From positions 1-47,827 of the forward strand of contig JAEZHK010000016.1 of the NCBI GenBank assembly GCA_023416655.1: a DNA stretch of 47,827 bases, given 5' to 3'. Numbering within the stretch: the first letter of the stretch is position 1; every line of letters starts with the position of its first letter. The position numbers and the translations under genes were made by a program. Source of the DNA: Bacillota bacterium. Lineage in GTDB: Bacteria > Bacillota > Clostridia > Christensenellales > Aristaeellaceae. The notes below the pieces were generated by a model. That model saw only the letters and a program-made list of their open reading frames with translations, was not told the origin of the DNA and made no database searches. Shown here one piece after another: positions 32,939 through 40,343 of this stretch.

Positions 32939-33784
32939 CTACGCCTCTTGTGCCTGCTCAGCCGCCGTCCGCATGGCCAGCGCGGCAATTTCACGGGTGG
33001 AGAGTTTTTTGACGAGGCCATGCGCGATGGCAGCGGTGGCCGCGTCGCCGCAGCCGTTGAAGTTGACCGCGTTCGCCGCGCCGCTGGGGATCGCGAACAT
33101 CCCCTCCGGGCCTGCGTACAGCATGCCCCTCGCGCCCAGTGACAGGTACACATGGCGTACGCCCTGCCTCAGCAGTGCCTCCGCCAGCGCCTCGGCGGGG
33201 TCGTCCGGCGACAGGCCCGTCAGCGCCGCCGCTTCCGCCCGGTTGGGCTTGATCGCGGTCAGGCGGTTCAGCACGCTCCGAAGCCTGATTGCCTTGGGTG
33301 CGGACACTGGGTCGGCCACCAGCGGCCTTTCCGCACGCTCCGCGAGGCGTAAAATCGCGTCCTCTGTCAGGTTCGCGTCCAGCACGATCAGATCGCTACC
33401 GTTGATGAGCGGCAGCCGCGCTTCGATTTCCTCCGGCGTGAGCCGCTCCATCGCCGCCATATCATTGACCGCGAGGCGCAAATCCCCGTCCGGGCCGTTG
33501 ACGCACAGGTAGCGGCAGCTTATGTCCACTTCCAGCGCGCCGGATAGGCCGATGCCCAGTTTGTCACAGTCCGTGCGGCCGAATACGCCGTCCCAATTTG
33601 CCGATACGGGCGCGATCAGCTGCACCTCGTCCCCCAGCTTCCGAAGCGACCGGGCGATGTTGCGGCCCACGCCGCCCACCGACATCCGAACCATGCCAGG
33701 ACTGCTGTCGCCCGGCAGCGGCTCCTGTAAGGGCGTTCCAATGATGTCGATGTTCAGCCCGCCCAAGACCAACAAGTAAGCCAT
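32939..33784 (-). CDS. psuK: Pseudouridine kinase (PfkB family)
   Basis: 281 aa. PfkB ribokinase fold: LVLGGLNIDIIGTP at the N-terminus, GMVRMSVGGVGRNIARSLRK (substrate-binding GGxGxN), KPNRAEAAALTGL, and NFNGCGDAATAAIAHGLV, the ATP/anion-hole motif in which the usual GAGD reads GCGD with the catalytic Asp kept. Phosphorylates pseudouridine for PsuG. Start at ATG 33784 follows GGAGG; the open frame reaches 35 codons further into a repeat and should not be included. Confidence 0.87.
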   Translation of the reverse strand: MAYLLVLGGLNIDIIGTPLQEPLPGDSSPGMVRMSVGGVGRNIARSLRKLGDEVQLIAPVSANWDGVFGRTDCDKLGIGLSGALEVDISCRYLCVNGPDGDLRLAVNDMAAMERLTPEEIEARLPLINGSDLIVLDANLTEDAILRLAERAERPLVADPVSAPKAIRLRSVLNRLTAIKPNRAEAAALTGLSPDDPAEALAEALLRQGVRHVYLSLGARGMLYAGPEGMFAIPSGAANAVNFNGCGDAATAAIAHGLVKKLSTREIAALAMRTAAEQAQEA

Positions 33785-33808
33785 GTTTCCTCCTTGGGGG
33801 AAGGGTGA

Positions 33809-33873
33809 GAACGCCAAAGGGCTCTGCCCTTTGGAATCCCGCCCGGGGGCATGATGCCCCCGGGACCCCTCAC
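33809..33873 (-). repeat. Family-A dual-hairpin repeat, reverse orientation
   Basis: Minus strand: GTGAGGGGTCCCGGGGGCAT, CATGCCCCCGGGCGGGATTC, CCAAAGGGC-AGA-GCCCTTTGG, CGTTCTCACC. The right end lies 24 bases before the psuK start codon. Confidence 0.8.
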
Positions 33874-33903
33874 ATGAAAATGCCCGCAAGCGGGCATTTT
33901 CAT
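33874..33903. terminator. Terminator hairpin of hexitol operon
   Basis: Perfect 13-bp stem ATGAAAATGCCCG-CAAG-CGGGCATTTTCAT just beyond the 33933 stop codon; the T-rich arm suits the minus direction. Confidence 0.65.
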
Positions 33904-33932
33904 GTGTATAAGTTTGATTCGTGCGTTGCGCT

Positions 33933-35192
33933 CTAAACGTTTATAGGCGCGGCGTGGGCCAGCAGGTAGTCTTCCGCTTCCTTGGTCCACAATCCGTCGG
34001 GGCAGAGCTGGGCGAGCTTTTCAAACATCGGGTCGGCCATGCCCTTCTCCTTGAAGTCCTCGATGGCGGTCAGCGGCATGGAGATGCCGGTGTAGATCAG
34101 CTTCTTGCCGCCGGGGATCTTGGGCAGGTTCATCGTGGTATCGATGACCGCGTCCAGGCCGCCGATGTGGGTGATCATGCCGGAGGGGTTCAGCTTGCCG
34201 TCCGCGATCATCTGGAGCGACTCGATCATGTCCGCCGTGTTGCCACCGGAGGTGCCCACCAGGTGGGTCGCGGCGTAGTGCACGTTGTAGAAGTTGAACT
34301 GCGCGGTCAGCTGGGTGTTGGTCGGGCCTGCGAAGAAGTTGAGGCAGCCGTCGTAGCCCAGGATCTTGTCGCCCTGCTCAATGACCGCCGCCACCGGCGC
34401 GAACACCAGCACGTCGTCGTAGCCCTTACCGCCGTTCTGATCGAGCAGCAGCTGCACCGGGTTTTCCACCTTGGTGTTGAGGTAGATCAGCTTCACGCCG
34501 TGCTTGGCGGCTTCTTCCACGGTGTAGATGGACGCGGCGCGGTCCAGGCGCGGCTGGTCGATGTCGGTCACGACCAGAAGGCCGGGCTTGCGGTCACAGT
34601 GGATGGCGTAGTCGATCGCGCCCAGGCCCATCGGGCCAGCGCCCGCGAGGATCGCCATCGAGCCGCCCTCTTTGATGCCCATGATATGGTCGTACTTGCC
34701 CATCTGGGTGTGGTACATGGCGTGGTAGGTGCCCACGATGCAGCTAAGCGGCTCCGAAACCGAGCCGTAGAAGTAGGCGGGGGCCTTGTAGTCGAGGAGG
34801 CAGTCCATTTCCATGACCTCGGGGGCCAGGATGCAGTAGGTCATGTCGCCGCCCATGTAGGGGTAGGCGTAGCCGGGGGTGGCCATGGAGCCCTTGTAGT
34901 TGAGCGCGGGCTGGATGGTGAACTTCTCGCCGGCCTTGTACTTGTGCGCCCACTTCGCGCCGACTTCCACGATGTCGCCGCAGAACTCATGGCCGATGAC
35001 GATGGGATTGGTCGCGATGTCGTCCGGCACGCGCTTGTGGTCGCTGCCCTGGATGGTGGCCTTGTAGGTGGACATGCAGATGCTGTCCGAGATGATTTTC
35101 ACCAGAATCTCGTCATCCTTGAGGGCCGGAAGCTCGAAACTCTCGAGGCGCAGGTCGTTTTTTCCGTAGAGCCTGACAGCGGTGGTTTTCAT
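33933..35192 (-). CDS. Zinc-type medium-chain dehydrogenase, L-sorbose-1-phosphate reductase-like
   Basis: 419 aa. The N-terminus TAVRLYGKNDLRLESFELPA then SDSICMSTYKATIQGSDHKR and IVIGHEFCGDIVEVG are the GroES-like half with catalytic-zinc ligands Cys and His-Glu. AILAGAGPMGLGAIDYA is the NAD(P) Rossmann motif. The N-terminal pattern is that of SorE-type L-sorbose 1-phosphate reductases. Last gene of a three-gene operon with a hexitol-phosphate dehydrogenase and an SDR; 13 bases after the previous stop. GGGAGGG precedes ATG 35192. Substrate inferred from context. Confidence 0.8.
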   Translation of the reverse strand: MKTTAVRLYGKNDLRLESFELPALKDDEILVKIISDSICMSTYKATIQGSDHKRVPDDIATNPIVIGHEFCGDIVEVGAKWAHKYKAGEKFTIQPALNYKGSMATPGYAYPYMGGDMTYCILAPEVMEMDCLLDYKAPAYFYGSVSEPLSCIVGTYHAMYHTQMGKYDHIMGIKEGGSMAILAGAGPMGLGAIDYAIHCDRKPGLLVVTDIDQPRLDRAASIYTVEEAAKHGVKLIYLNTKVENPVQLLLDQNGGKGYDDVLVFAPVAAVIEQGDKILGYDGCLNFFAGPTNTQLTAQFNFYNVHYAATHLVGTSGGNTADMIESLQMIADGKLNPSGMITHIGGLDAVIDTTMNLPKIPGGKKLIYTGISMPLTAIEDFKEKGMADPMFEKLAQLCPDGLWTKEAEDYLLAHAAPINV

Positions 35193-35205
35193 GGTGTTTC
35201 CCTCC

Positions 35206-36369
35206 CTAATCGCAATTGAGTACCATTTCATAAAGCGGCTCGTTTTCGTCGAGGCCGCAGATTTCCTTGAGCGCCGGGCCGAGGCCCTTTTCCTGAACCA
35301 CGCGGCGCACGCGCTGCGTACCCTCGTCGGCGTTCTCGTAGAGGAAGCCCATGCGGATGGCGCGGGCGATGGTCACCGGCCTCCCGCCGTGTTTCAGGCA
35401 GAGCCTCGCGGAGCCGACCAGCCGGTCGTCCGGGCCGAGCTTCCGCAGGCTGTCCGCGCCCAGGCGCAGAAGATCGTCCCACATGTGGGGGTTTTCGATC
35501 AGGCCCATCATGCGGTTTGTCCAGCGCGCCATCTCCTCCGGGGTGAAGCCGTACTCGCCGGAAAGGCCCACCGCGGCTTCTGAAAGCGCCGAGCGGAGCA
35601 TCGGGCCGAGGACAGGGTCGGCGGCGGCCTCCTTCACGTAGGTGAAACGCTTGGGCAGCCCCAGGTACGCGGCGGTGGCGTGCACCATGTTGAGCGTGTA
35701 GATCTTGCGCACTTCCTCGGCCTCGATGTGCTCGGAAAGGCGCAGCATCGGAAGGTTCGGAAGCGGGCCTTTGAAGCCCTTTCGGTCGGCCGCCAGTTCC
35801 GGGAATCCGTTGGTGAACACGCCCAGCGGGTCCTTCTCCTGGTATTCCTTCGGCGCCTGCGGCACGATGCGCATGACCACCGTGACCGATAGCCCCACCT
35901 GGCTGTGCACGTACCTGAGCACATTGTCCTCGCCCGCGAACACGCGCTCGAGGGCCGCGAAGAACGCCTGGTCGGGCATCATGGAGTTGACGCTGAGCAC
36001 GATGTCCATCGGCTCGTCCGGCCGCTGCATCGCGCGGGCGCGGATGTAGGGCGACAGCATGTCGGCCAGTGAGTCGAGCATCGACGCCTGCACCGCCGCC
36101 GCGACGATGGGGCAGGGCGTGAGCATCTTTTTCATGATCTCGTAGCCGTCGCCGATGTGCAGCGCGTCGTAGGATTCGATTCTGACGGAGGACACGCCCT
36201 CGTTCTGGGCCTTCCAGATGGTGTAGCCGTCCGCCGCGCTGAGTTGATCGATCAGCGGGCGCACCATGTCCACGAATGTCAGGAGGTAGCCGCTCTGGCT
36301 GAACACTTCCGCGAGAAAGCCGCGGCCGATGCGCCCCGCGCCCCAGATGATGACATTCCGCTCGCTCAT
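35206..36369 (-). CDS. Mannitol-1-phosphate 5-dehydrogenase family protein
   Basis: 387 aa, the normal length of the MtlD (long-chain polyol dehydrogenase) family. NVIIWGAGRIGRGFLAEVFS is the NAD-binding motif. YTLNMVHATAAYLGLPKRFT includes the conserved NxxHxxxAYLG helix, and the segment DDLLRLGADSLRKLGPDDRL with GGRPVTIARAIRMGF belongs to the C-terminal helical domain. It oxidises a hexitol 1-phosphate to a ketose phosphate. Middle gene of the operon; 10 bases separate it from the SDR. No phosphotransferase genes are in view, so uptake must be encoded elsewhere. Confidence 0.87.
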   Translation of the reverse strand: MSERNVIIWGAGRIGRGFLAEVFSQSGYLLTFVDMVRPLIDQLSAADGYTIWKAQNEGVSSVRIESYDALHIGDGYEIMKKMLTPCPIVAAAVQASMLDSLADMLSPYIRARAMQRPDEPMDIVLSVNSMMPDQAFFAALERVFAGEDNVLRYVHSQVGLSVTVVMRIVPQAPKEYQEKDPLGVFTNGFPELAADRKGFKGPLPNLPMLRLSEHIEAEEVRKIYTLNMVHATAAYLGLPKRFTYVKEAAADPVLGPMLRSALSEAAVGLSGEYGFTPEEMARWTNRMMGLIENPHMWDDLLRLGADSLRKLGPDDRLVGSARLCLKHGGRPVTIARAIRMGFLYENADEGTQRVRRVVQEKGLGPALKEICGLDENEPLYEMVLNCD

Positions 36370-36379
36370 ATGAACGCCC

Positions 36380-37162
36380 TCAAGTCAGCTGCTGGCCGCC
36401 GGTCACGTTGATGGCCTGGCCGGTCATGTAGGAGGACTCGTCGGACAACAAAAACACCATGAGGTTGGCCACGTCTTCATACTGGCAGCCACGCTTCATG
36501 GGCACCTGATTGATGTACTTTTCGCGGATCTTTTCCTTGGTCGTGCCCTGGTTGCGGGCGTACTGCTCGTAGAGGGAATTGACCCACAAAGGGCTGTCCA
36601 GGAGGTTCCCCGGGCAGATGGAATTGACGCGGATGTTTTCTTCCGCCAGTTCCAGCGCCAGCGACTGGGTTAGGCCGACGCCGCCAAACTTGGAGGCCGC
36701 GTAGGCGCAGTTCTTGGCGGAGCCCTTCTTGCCGGACTTGGAATTGATCTGCACGATGGAGCCCTTGCCGTTTTTGCGCATATGCGGGACGACGGCCTTG
36801 CAGGTGTTGAAGTAGCCGTTCAGGTTGACGTCCACCACCTTGGCGAACTGGCGGTAGGTCAGCTCCTCGATGGCGCCGGAGATCAGGATCGCCGCGTTGG
36901 AGACCAGAAGGTCGATCTTTCCGTACTTCTCCTCGGCCGCCTGACACATTGCAGCGCATTCATCGTAGTTGGTCACGTTCACCTTGACCGCGATGGCGTC
37001 CTGAAGCGACGACGCCACGGCCTCGGCCGCTTCGAAGTTCATGTCGGCGACGACCACTTTTGCGCCTTCGCCCGAGAGCCGCTGGGCGAGCGCCTCACCC
37101 AGACCCTGCGCCGCGCCGGTGATGACCACCACGCGACCCTCCAGGCGCTTACAATCAGACAT
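36380..37162 (-). CDS. Short-chain dehydrogenase, sorbitol-6-phosphate 2-dehydrogenase-like
   Basis: 260 aa classical SDR. VVVITGAAQGLGEALAQRLS is the cofactor loop (TGxxxGxG), LLVSNAAILISG the NAG-type motif, and the catalytic Ser-Tyr-Lys lies in IVQINSKSGKKGSAKN followed by YAASKFG. The C-terminus SSYMTGQAINVTGGQQLT is typical. The neighbouring polyol dehydrogenases make oxidation of sorbitol 6-phosphate plausible. First gene of the operon; start at ATG 37162 follows GGAGG. Confidence 0.83.
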   Translation of the reverse strand: MSDCKRLEGRVVVITGAAQGLGEALAQRLSGEGAKVVVADMNFEAAEAVASSLQDAIAVKVNVTNYDECAAMCQAAEEKYGKIDLLVSNAAILISGAIEELTYRQFAKVVDVNLNGYFNTCKAVVPHMRKNGKGSIVQINSKSGKKGSAKNCAYAASKFGGVGLTQSLALELAEENIRVNSICPGNLLDSPLWVNSLYEQYARNQGTTKEKIREKYINQVPMKRGCQYEDVANLMVFLLSDESSYMTGQAINVTGGQQLT

Positions 37163-37228
37163 ACCGTTTCCCTCCTTGAGCAATTCCCCGCATATTTGTT
37201 CAGTGTTCGGCTTATTTTTTTGCGCTGG

Positions 37229-37258
37229 CGGGCCGTTCAAATCGGTTTGAACGGCCCG
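37229..37258. repeat. Perfect hairpin upstream of hexitol operon
   Basis: CGGGCCGTTCAAA-TCGG-TTTGAACGGCCCG, a 13-bp perfect inverted repeat about 65 bases before the SDR start; operator or RNA hairpin. Confidence 0.6.
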
Positions 37259-37305
37259 GTCGCAAGCGACTTTGATTGCCTTCAGCAATCAAACCCTTGG
37301 CTTCG

Positions 37306-37384
37306 TCGCTCTCCGCTTGAAATAGCGCTGCTATTCCTGCGCTTCGGCTCCTTGCCGGCGCATCAAAAATCTCGCGCCGCCACC
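37306..37384 (+). repeat. Family-B intergenic repeat
   Basis: GTCGCTCTCCGCTTGA, hairpin AATAGC-GCT-GCTATT, CCTGCGCTTCGGCTCCTTGC, ATCAAAAATCTCGCGCCGCC: same order as 5742-5850 with compensatory changes in both hairpin arms. The rest of 37385-37480 shows no gene. Confidence 0.7.
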
Positions 37385-37484
37385 CTGAACCCATTTGCAG
37401 GAATTGCTCTTAAAGCCGATCCATTTTCGTTCATAATGATAGCATTTTCGTCAAAAGCGCTCTAGGCACTTCTTGTAAAGAAGG

Positions 37485-37760
37485 GCATCGGAAAGCCGTT
37501 TACGGCTTTCCGATGCATGGAGAACGGCGCAGGCTCTGTGAGCCAAAGGCTCACGGACGAGCCTGCGCGCGAATCGGTATAGGCAACCTGCGGCCGCACA
37601 TGTCGCCCTCCGGTTGCCTTTATTGAATCGGTGGCTGCGGCCCCGAACCCCGTTGGGTTAAGAACCGCAGTCACTCTTCCACCTATACTTTTTTGTGCGG
37701 GGTCAAGGGGGCTCAGCCCCCTTGCAGGGGTCCGGGGGGCGGAGCCCTCCGGCGTTCCCC
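37485..37760 (+). repeat. Composite repeat (modules D + A)
   Basis: D: hairpin GCATCGGAAAGCCG/CGGCTTTCCGATGC (37485-37516), GGCGCAGGC, GTGAGCC-AAA-GGCTCAC, GAGCCTGCGCGCGAATCGGT, CCGCACATGTCGCCCTCCGG. A: TGTGCGGGGTCAAGGGGGCT, CAGCCCCCTTGCAGGGGTCC, GGGGGGCGGAGCCCTCCGGC, GTTCCC. Same D-then-A order as in the parA-parB gap, and it again ends beside the stop codon of a minus-strand gene (37768). Confidence 0.75.
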
Positions 37761-37767
37761 TCGTTCC

Positions 37768-38877
37768 TTACTTGTCCAGCAGCGCGGAGCAGTCGGCCAT
37801 GAGGCTGGCGATGGCGAGGTGCTGCGGGCAGTGCTCTTCGCAGGCCTGGCAGGCGATGCAGTCGGACGCGCGGCCGCTGCCTTCGGAGACGAGCCATTCG
37901 TAATGGCCGATCAGCCCGGGCTGCGCGCCAAAGCGCATGACGCCGGTGGTGGTTTCAAAGATGTCCGGGATTTTGATGCGCTGCGGGCAGCTCTCCACGC
38001 AGTAGCCGCAGCCGGTGCAGGCGATGGACGGCATGGCCTCAAGGATGGTCACCGCTTCCTTCAGCGCCGCCATTTCCTCGGCGTTCAGCGGCTCAAAGTT
38101 CTTGAAGGAATGGATGTTGTCCGTCATCTGAGCGGGATCGGACATGCCGCTCAGGACGGTGCTGACGCCGTCCAGCGTCAGGCAGAAGGCGAGCGCCCAG
38201 CGGGCGTCCGACCAGTCCGGGTGCAGCGCGCGCAGCGGCACGGAAACCTCCGCCGGCAGCGCGCCCAGCGATCCGCCCTTGACCGGCTCCATGATGATCA
38301 CGTCCACGCCATGGGCACGGGCGGTTTCGTAGCACAGGCGGGACTGGACGTCTTTGTCCTCCCAGTCGAGGTAGTTGATCTGCAGCTGCACGAACTCCGC
38401 CTCGGGATGCTTTGAGAGGATCTGCTCCAGCACGTCCGCGGTGTCGTGGAAGGAGAAACCGATGGATTTGGCGAGGCCGCGCGCCTTAACCGACTTCAGA
38501 AAGTCCCACACGCCCAGCTCCTCCAGCGCGGGAAGCCTTTCGGCGCCCAGCGCGTGCAGCATGTAGCGGTCAAAGTAGCCCGCGCCCGTCCGGCTGAGCT
38601 GCTCCTGCAACAGCCGCTCCGGATCCTCCGGGGTCTTGACCAGCCATACCGGCAGCTTGGTGGCCACATGGAAGGATTCGCGCGGGTGGCGCGCGACCAC
38701 CGCTTCCCGGACGGCGGACTCGCTCTTGCCGTTGTGGTAGCCGTAGGCGGTGTCAACCCAGATGCCGCCCGCTTCGAGGAACAGGTCCGCCATCTTTTTT
38801 GTCGTGTCCAGGTCGATCTCCCTGTCCTTCTGCGGCAGGCGCATCATGCCCATGCCAAGTTTTCCGATTGCGTTCAT
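37768..38877 (-). CDS. Aldo-keto reductase with C-terminal ferredoxin domain
   Basis: 369 aa. The AKR barrel shows LGMGMMRLPQKD, IWVDTAYGYHNGKSE (catalytic Asp-Tyr), VATKLPVWLV and DRYMLHALG (the usual His); GLAKSIGFSFHDT and QLQINYLDWE follow. The C-terminus carries two ferredoxin-like clusters, CTGCGYCVESCP and CIACQACEEHCP, with an insert between. Such 4Fe-4S AKRs are common in anaerobic Clostridia; substrate unknown. It is 3 bases downstream of the permease gene stop, forming an operon. Confidence 0.88.
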   Translation of the reverse strand: MNAIGKLGMGMMRLPQKDREIDLDTTKKMADLFLEAGGIWVDTAYGYHNGKSESAVREAVVARHPRESFHVATKLPVWLVKTPEDPERLLQEQLSRTGAGYFDRYMLHALGAERLPALEELGVWDFLKSVKARGLAKSIGFSFHDTADVLEQILSKHPEAEFVQLQINYLDWEDKDVQSRLCYETARAHGVDVIIMEPVKGGSLGALPAEVSVPLRALHPDWSDARWALAFCLTLDGVSTVLSGMSDPAQMTDNIHSFKNFEPLNAEEMAALKEAVTILEAMPSIACTGCGYCVESCPQRIKIPDIFETTTGVMRFGAQPGLIGHYEWLVSEGSGRASDCIACQACEEHCPQHLAIASLMADCSALLDK

Positions 38878-38880
38878 GTT

Positions 38881-40152
38881 TTAAGACTCCTTCTCCGTTT
38901 CAACGGAATTTTTGGATGTGTTTTTGGGTTCCTCCGCGGCCGGTACCGGGCAGAGGCTATCCGGCAGCCCCGGTCCGTCGTAGGCGGCGGTGTCAGCGGG
39001 CATGCCGCGCTTTGTGAGCCGGTCCCGCACGATGGCGCTGATGATCTCGTAGAGAATCGCGAAGATCGGGATGAACAGGATCATGCCGGTCACGCCGAAG
39101 AAGCCGCCGCCCAGGATGATCGCCAGGATCACCCAGAAGGACGAAATGCCCAGCGAATCGCCCAGGATCCGGGGCCCGAATACGTTGCCGTCCAGCTGCT
39201 GCAGGATCACGATGAAGATCAGGAACCAGAACGCGCTGACCGGGTTGACCATGAGCAGGATCACGATGCCGATGAACGCGCCGAGGAGCGCGCCGATGAA
39301 CGGAATGAAGTTGGTCACGCCCACGATCACGCTGATGAGCAGCGCGTAGTCCATTTTGAAGATCAGCATGCCCATGTAGCAGGCCACGCCCACCACCACG
39401 GTCTCGATCACCTTGCCGGAGATGAAGCCGGTGAAGATCAGGTGCGCCCGGCGGATCCAAAAGGACAGTACGCACACGTGCGCGGGCTTTAAAAACGCGC
39501 AGCAGATCTTCTTGCCCTGCGCCAGGAACTTTTCCCGGCCGAACAGCATGTAGATCGAGATGATCGTGGACATGAAAAGGTTCACCGAGACGCCCCAGAT
39601 GCTGTAGCTCATGTTTAGGAGGCTCAATAGCACCTTACCCAGGTAGTCCATCCCGGTGCGCACGATGTCTTCCCACTGCAAGAGCATCTTCTGGGAGCTC
39701 TGCCCCGCGATGTCCGTGATGTTGAACTCCGTGAGGAACCCTTCGATGTCGGCGCGGTGGAGACTCACCCAGTTGGAGGCCGTGACGGTCAGCGATTGGG
39801 CTGAACTCACGAACTGCGGCACCACGATCACGAAAAACCCGATCACCAGCGCAAAGAGCAGCGTGTACACGATCACCAGCGAAAGCGCGCGGTACAGCGT
39901 CAGCCTGCGCTTCGTGGGCTTGCCGCGCGGCGGCAGCTTGCCGAGAAGGTGCTCGATCCAGCGCATCGGCGGGCGCATCATCAGCGCGATGAAGAGGCCG
40001 ACCACCAGCGGCGACAGGATGTCCATCACCTTCGTGATGCCGAACATGATGTCGTTGATCCGGTAAGCGACCACCGCGAACAGCACGACGGCGCACCCGG
40101 TGAGAATGTTGGCAATCATGCGCGGCCGCAGTTCTCCGCGTATCTTCTGCAT
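38881..40152 (-). CDS. AI-2E/PerM-family membrane protein
   Basis: 423 aa with about eight membrane helices: ILTGCAVVLFAVVAYRINDI, MDILSPLVVGLFIALMM, ALSLVIVYTLLFALVIGFFV, a long amphipathic loop, FISGKVIETVVVGVACYMG, YALLISVIVGVTNFIPFIGA (PFxGP-like motif), FLIFIVILQQLDGNVFGPRI and FWVILAIILGGGFFGVTGMI. The sequence QQLDGNVFGPRILGDSLGIS is diagnostic of the family (YtvI/PerM/TqsA). The C-terminal tail is hydrophilic. Members export or transport ions or signals; substrate not known. Confidence 0.9.
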   Translation of the reverse strand: MQKIRGELRPRMIANILTGCAVVLFAVVAYRINDIMFGITKVMDILSPLVVGLFIALMMRPPMRWIEHLLGKLPPRGKPTKRRLTLYRALSLVIVYTLLFALVIGFFVIVVPQFVSSAQSLTVTASNWVSLHRADIEGFLTEFNITDIAGQSSQKMLLQWEDIVRTGMDYLGKVLLSLLNMSYSIWGVSVNLFMSTIISIYMLFGREKFLAQGKKICCAFLKPAHVCVLSFWIRRAHLIFTGFISGKVIETVVVGVACYMGMLIFKMDYALLISVIVGVTNFIPFIGALLGAFIGIVILLMVNPVSAFWFLIFIVILQQLDGNVFGPRILGDSLGISSFWVILAIILGGGFFGVTGMILFIPIFAILYEIISAIVRDRLTKRGMPADTAAYDGPGLPDSLCPVPAAEEPKNTSKNSVETEKES

Positions 40153-40254
40153 AGCTTCGCCCCTTTCCCATCAGCGCTCCCCTTAAGTGTACCATAAACC
40201 GCCCGCCCGCGAAAGCAAGACAAACGCCGCAAGTGAGAATTTTCTCTTTAAGGG

Positions 40255-40283
40255 TTGACGGGCGGGTGGAAAAATGTTACAAT
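40255..40283 (+). promoter_or_regulatory. Promoter of caspase-like protease gene
   Basis: TTGACG, 17 bases, TACAAT, 60 bases before the ATG. Confidence 0.75.
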
Positions 40284-40343
40284 TCAAAGACAGAGATTTC
40301 GTTTAAGTCATATTTTCGACACATTTTTTCTGGAGGGTGCGAA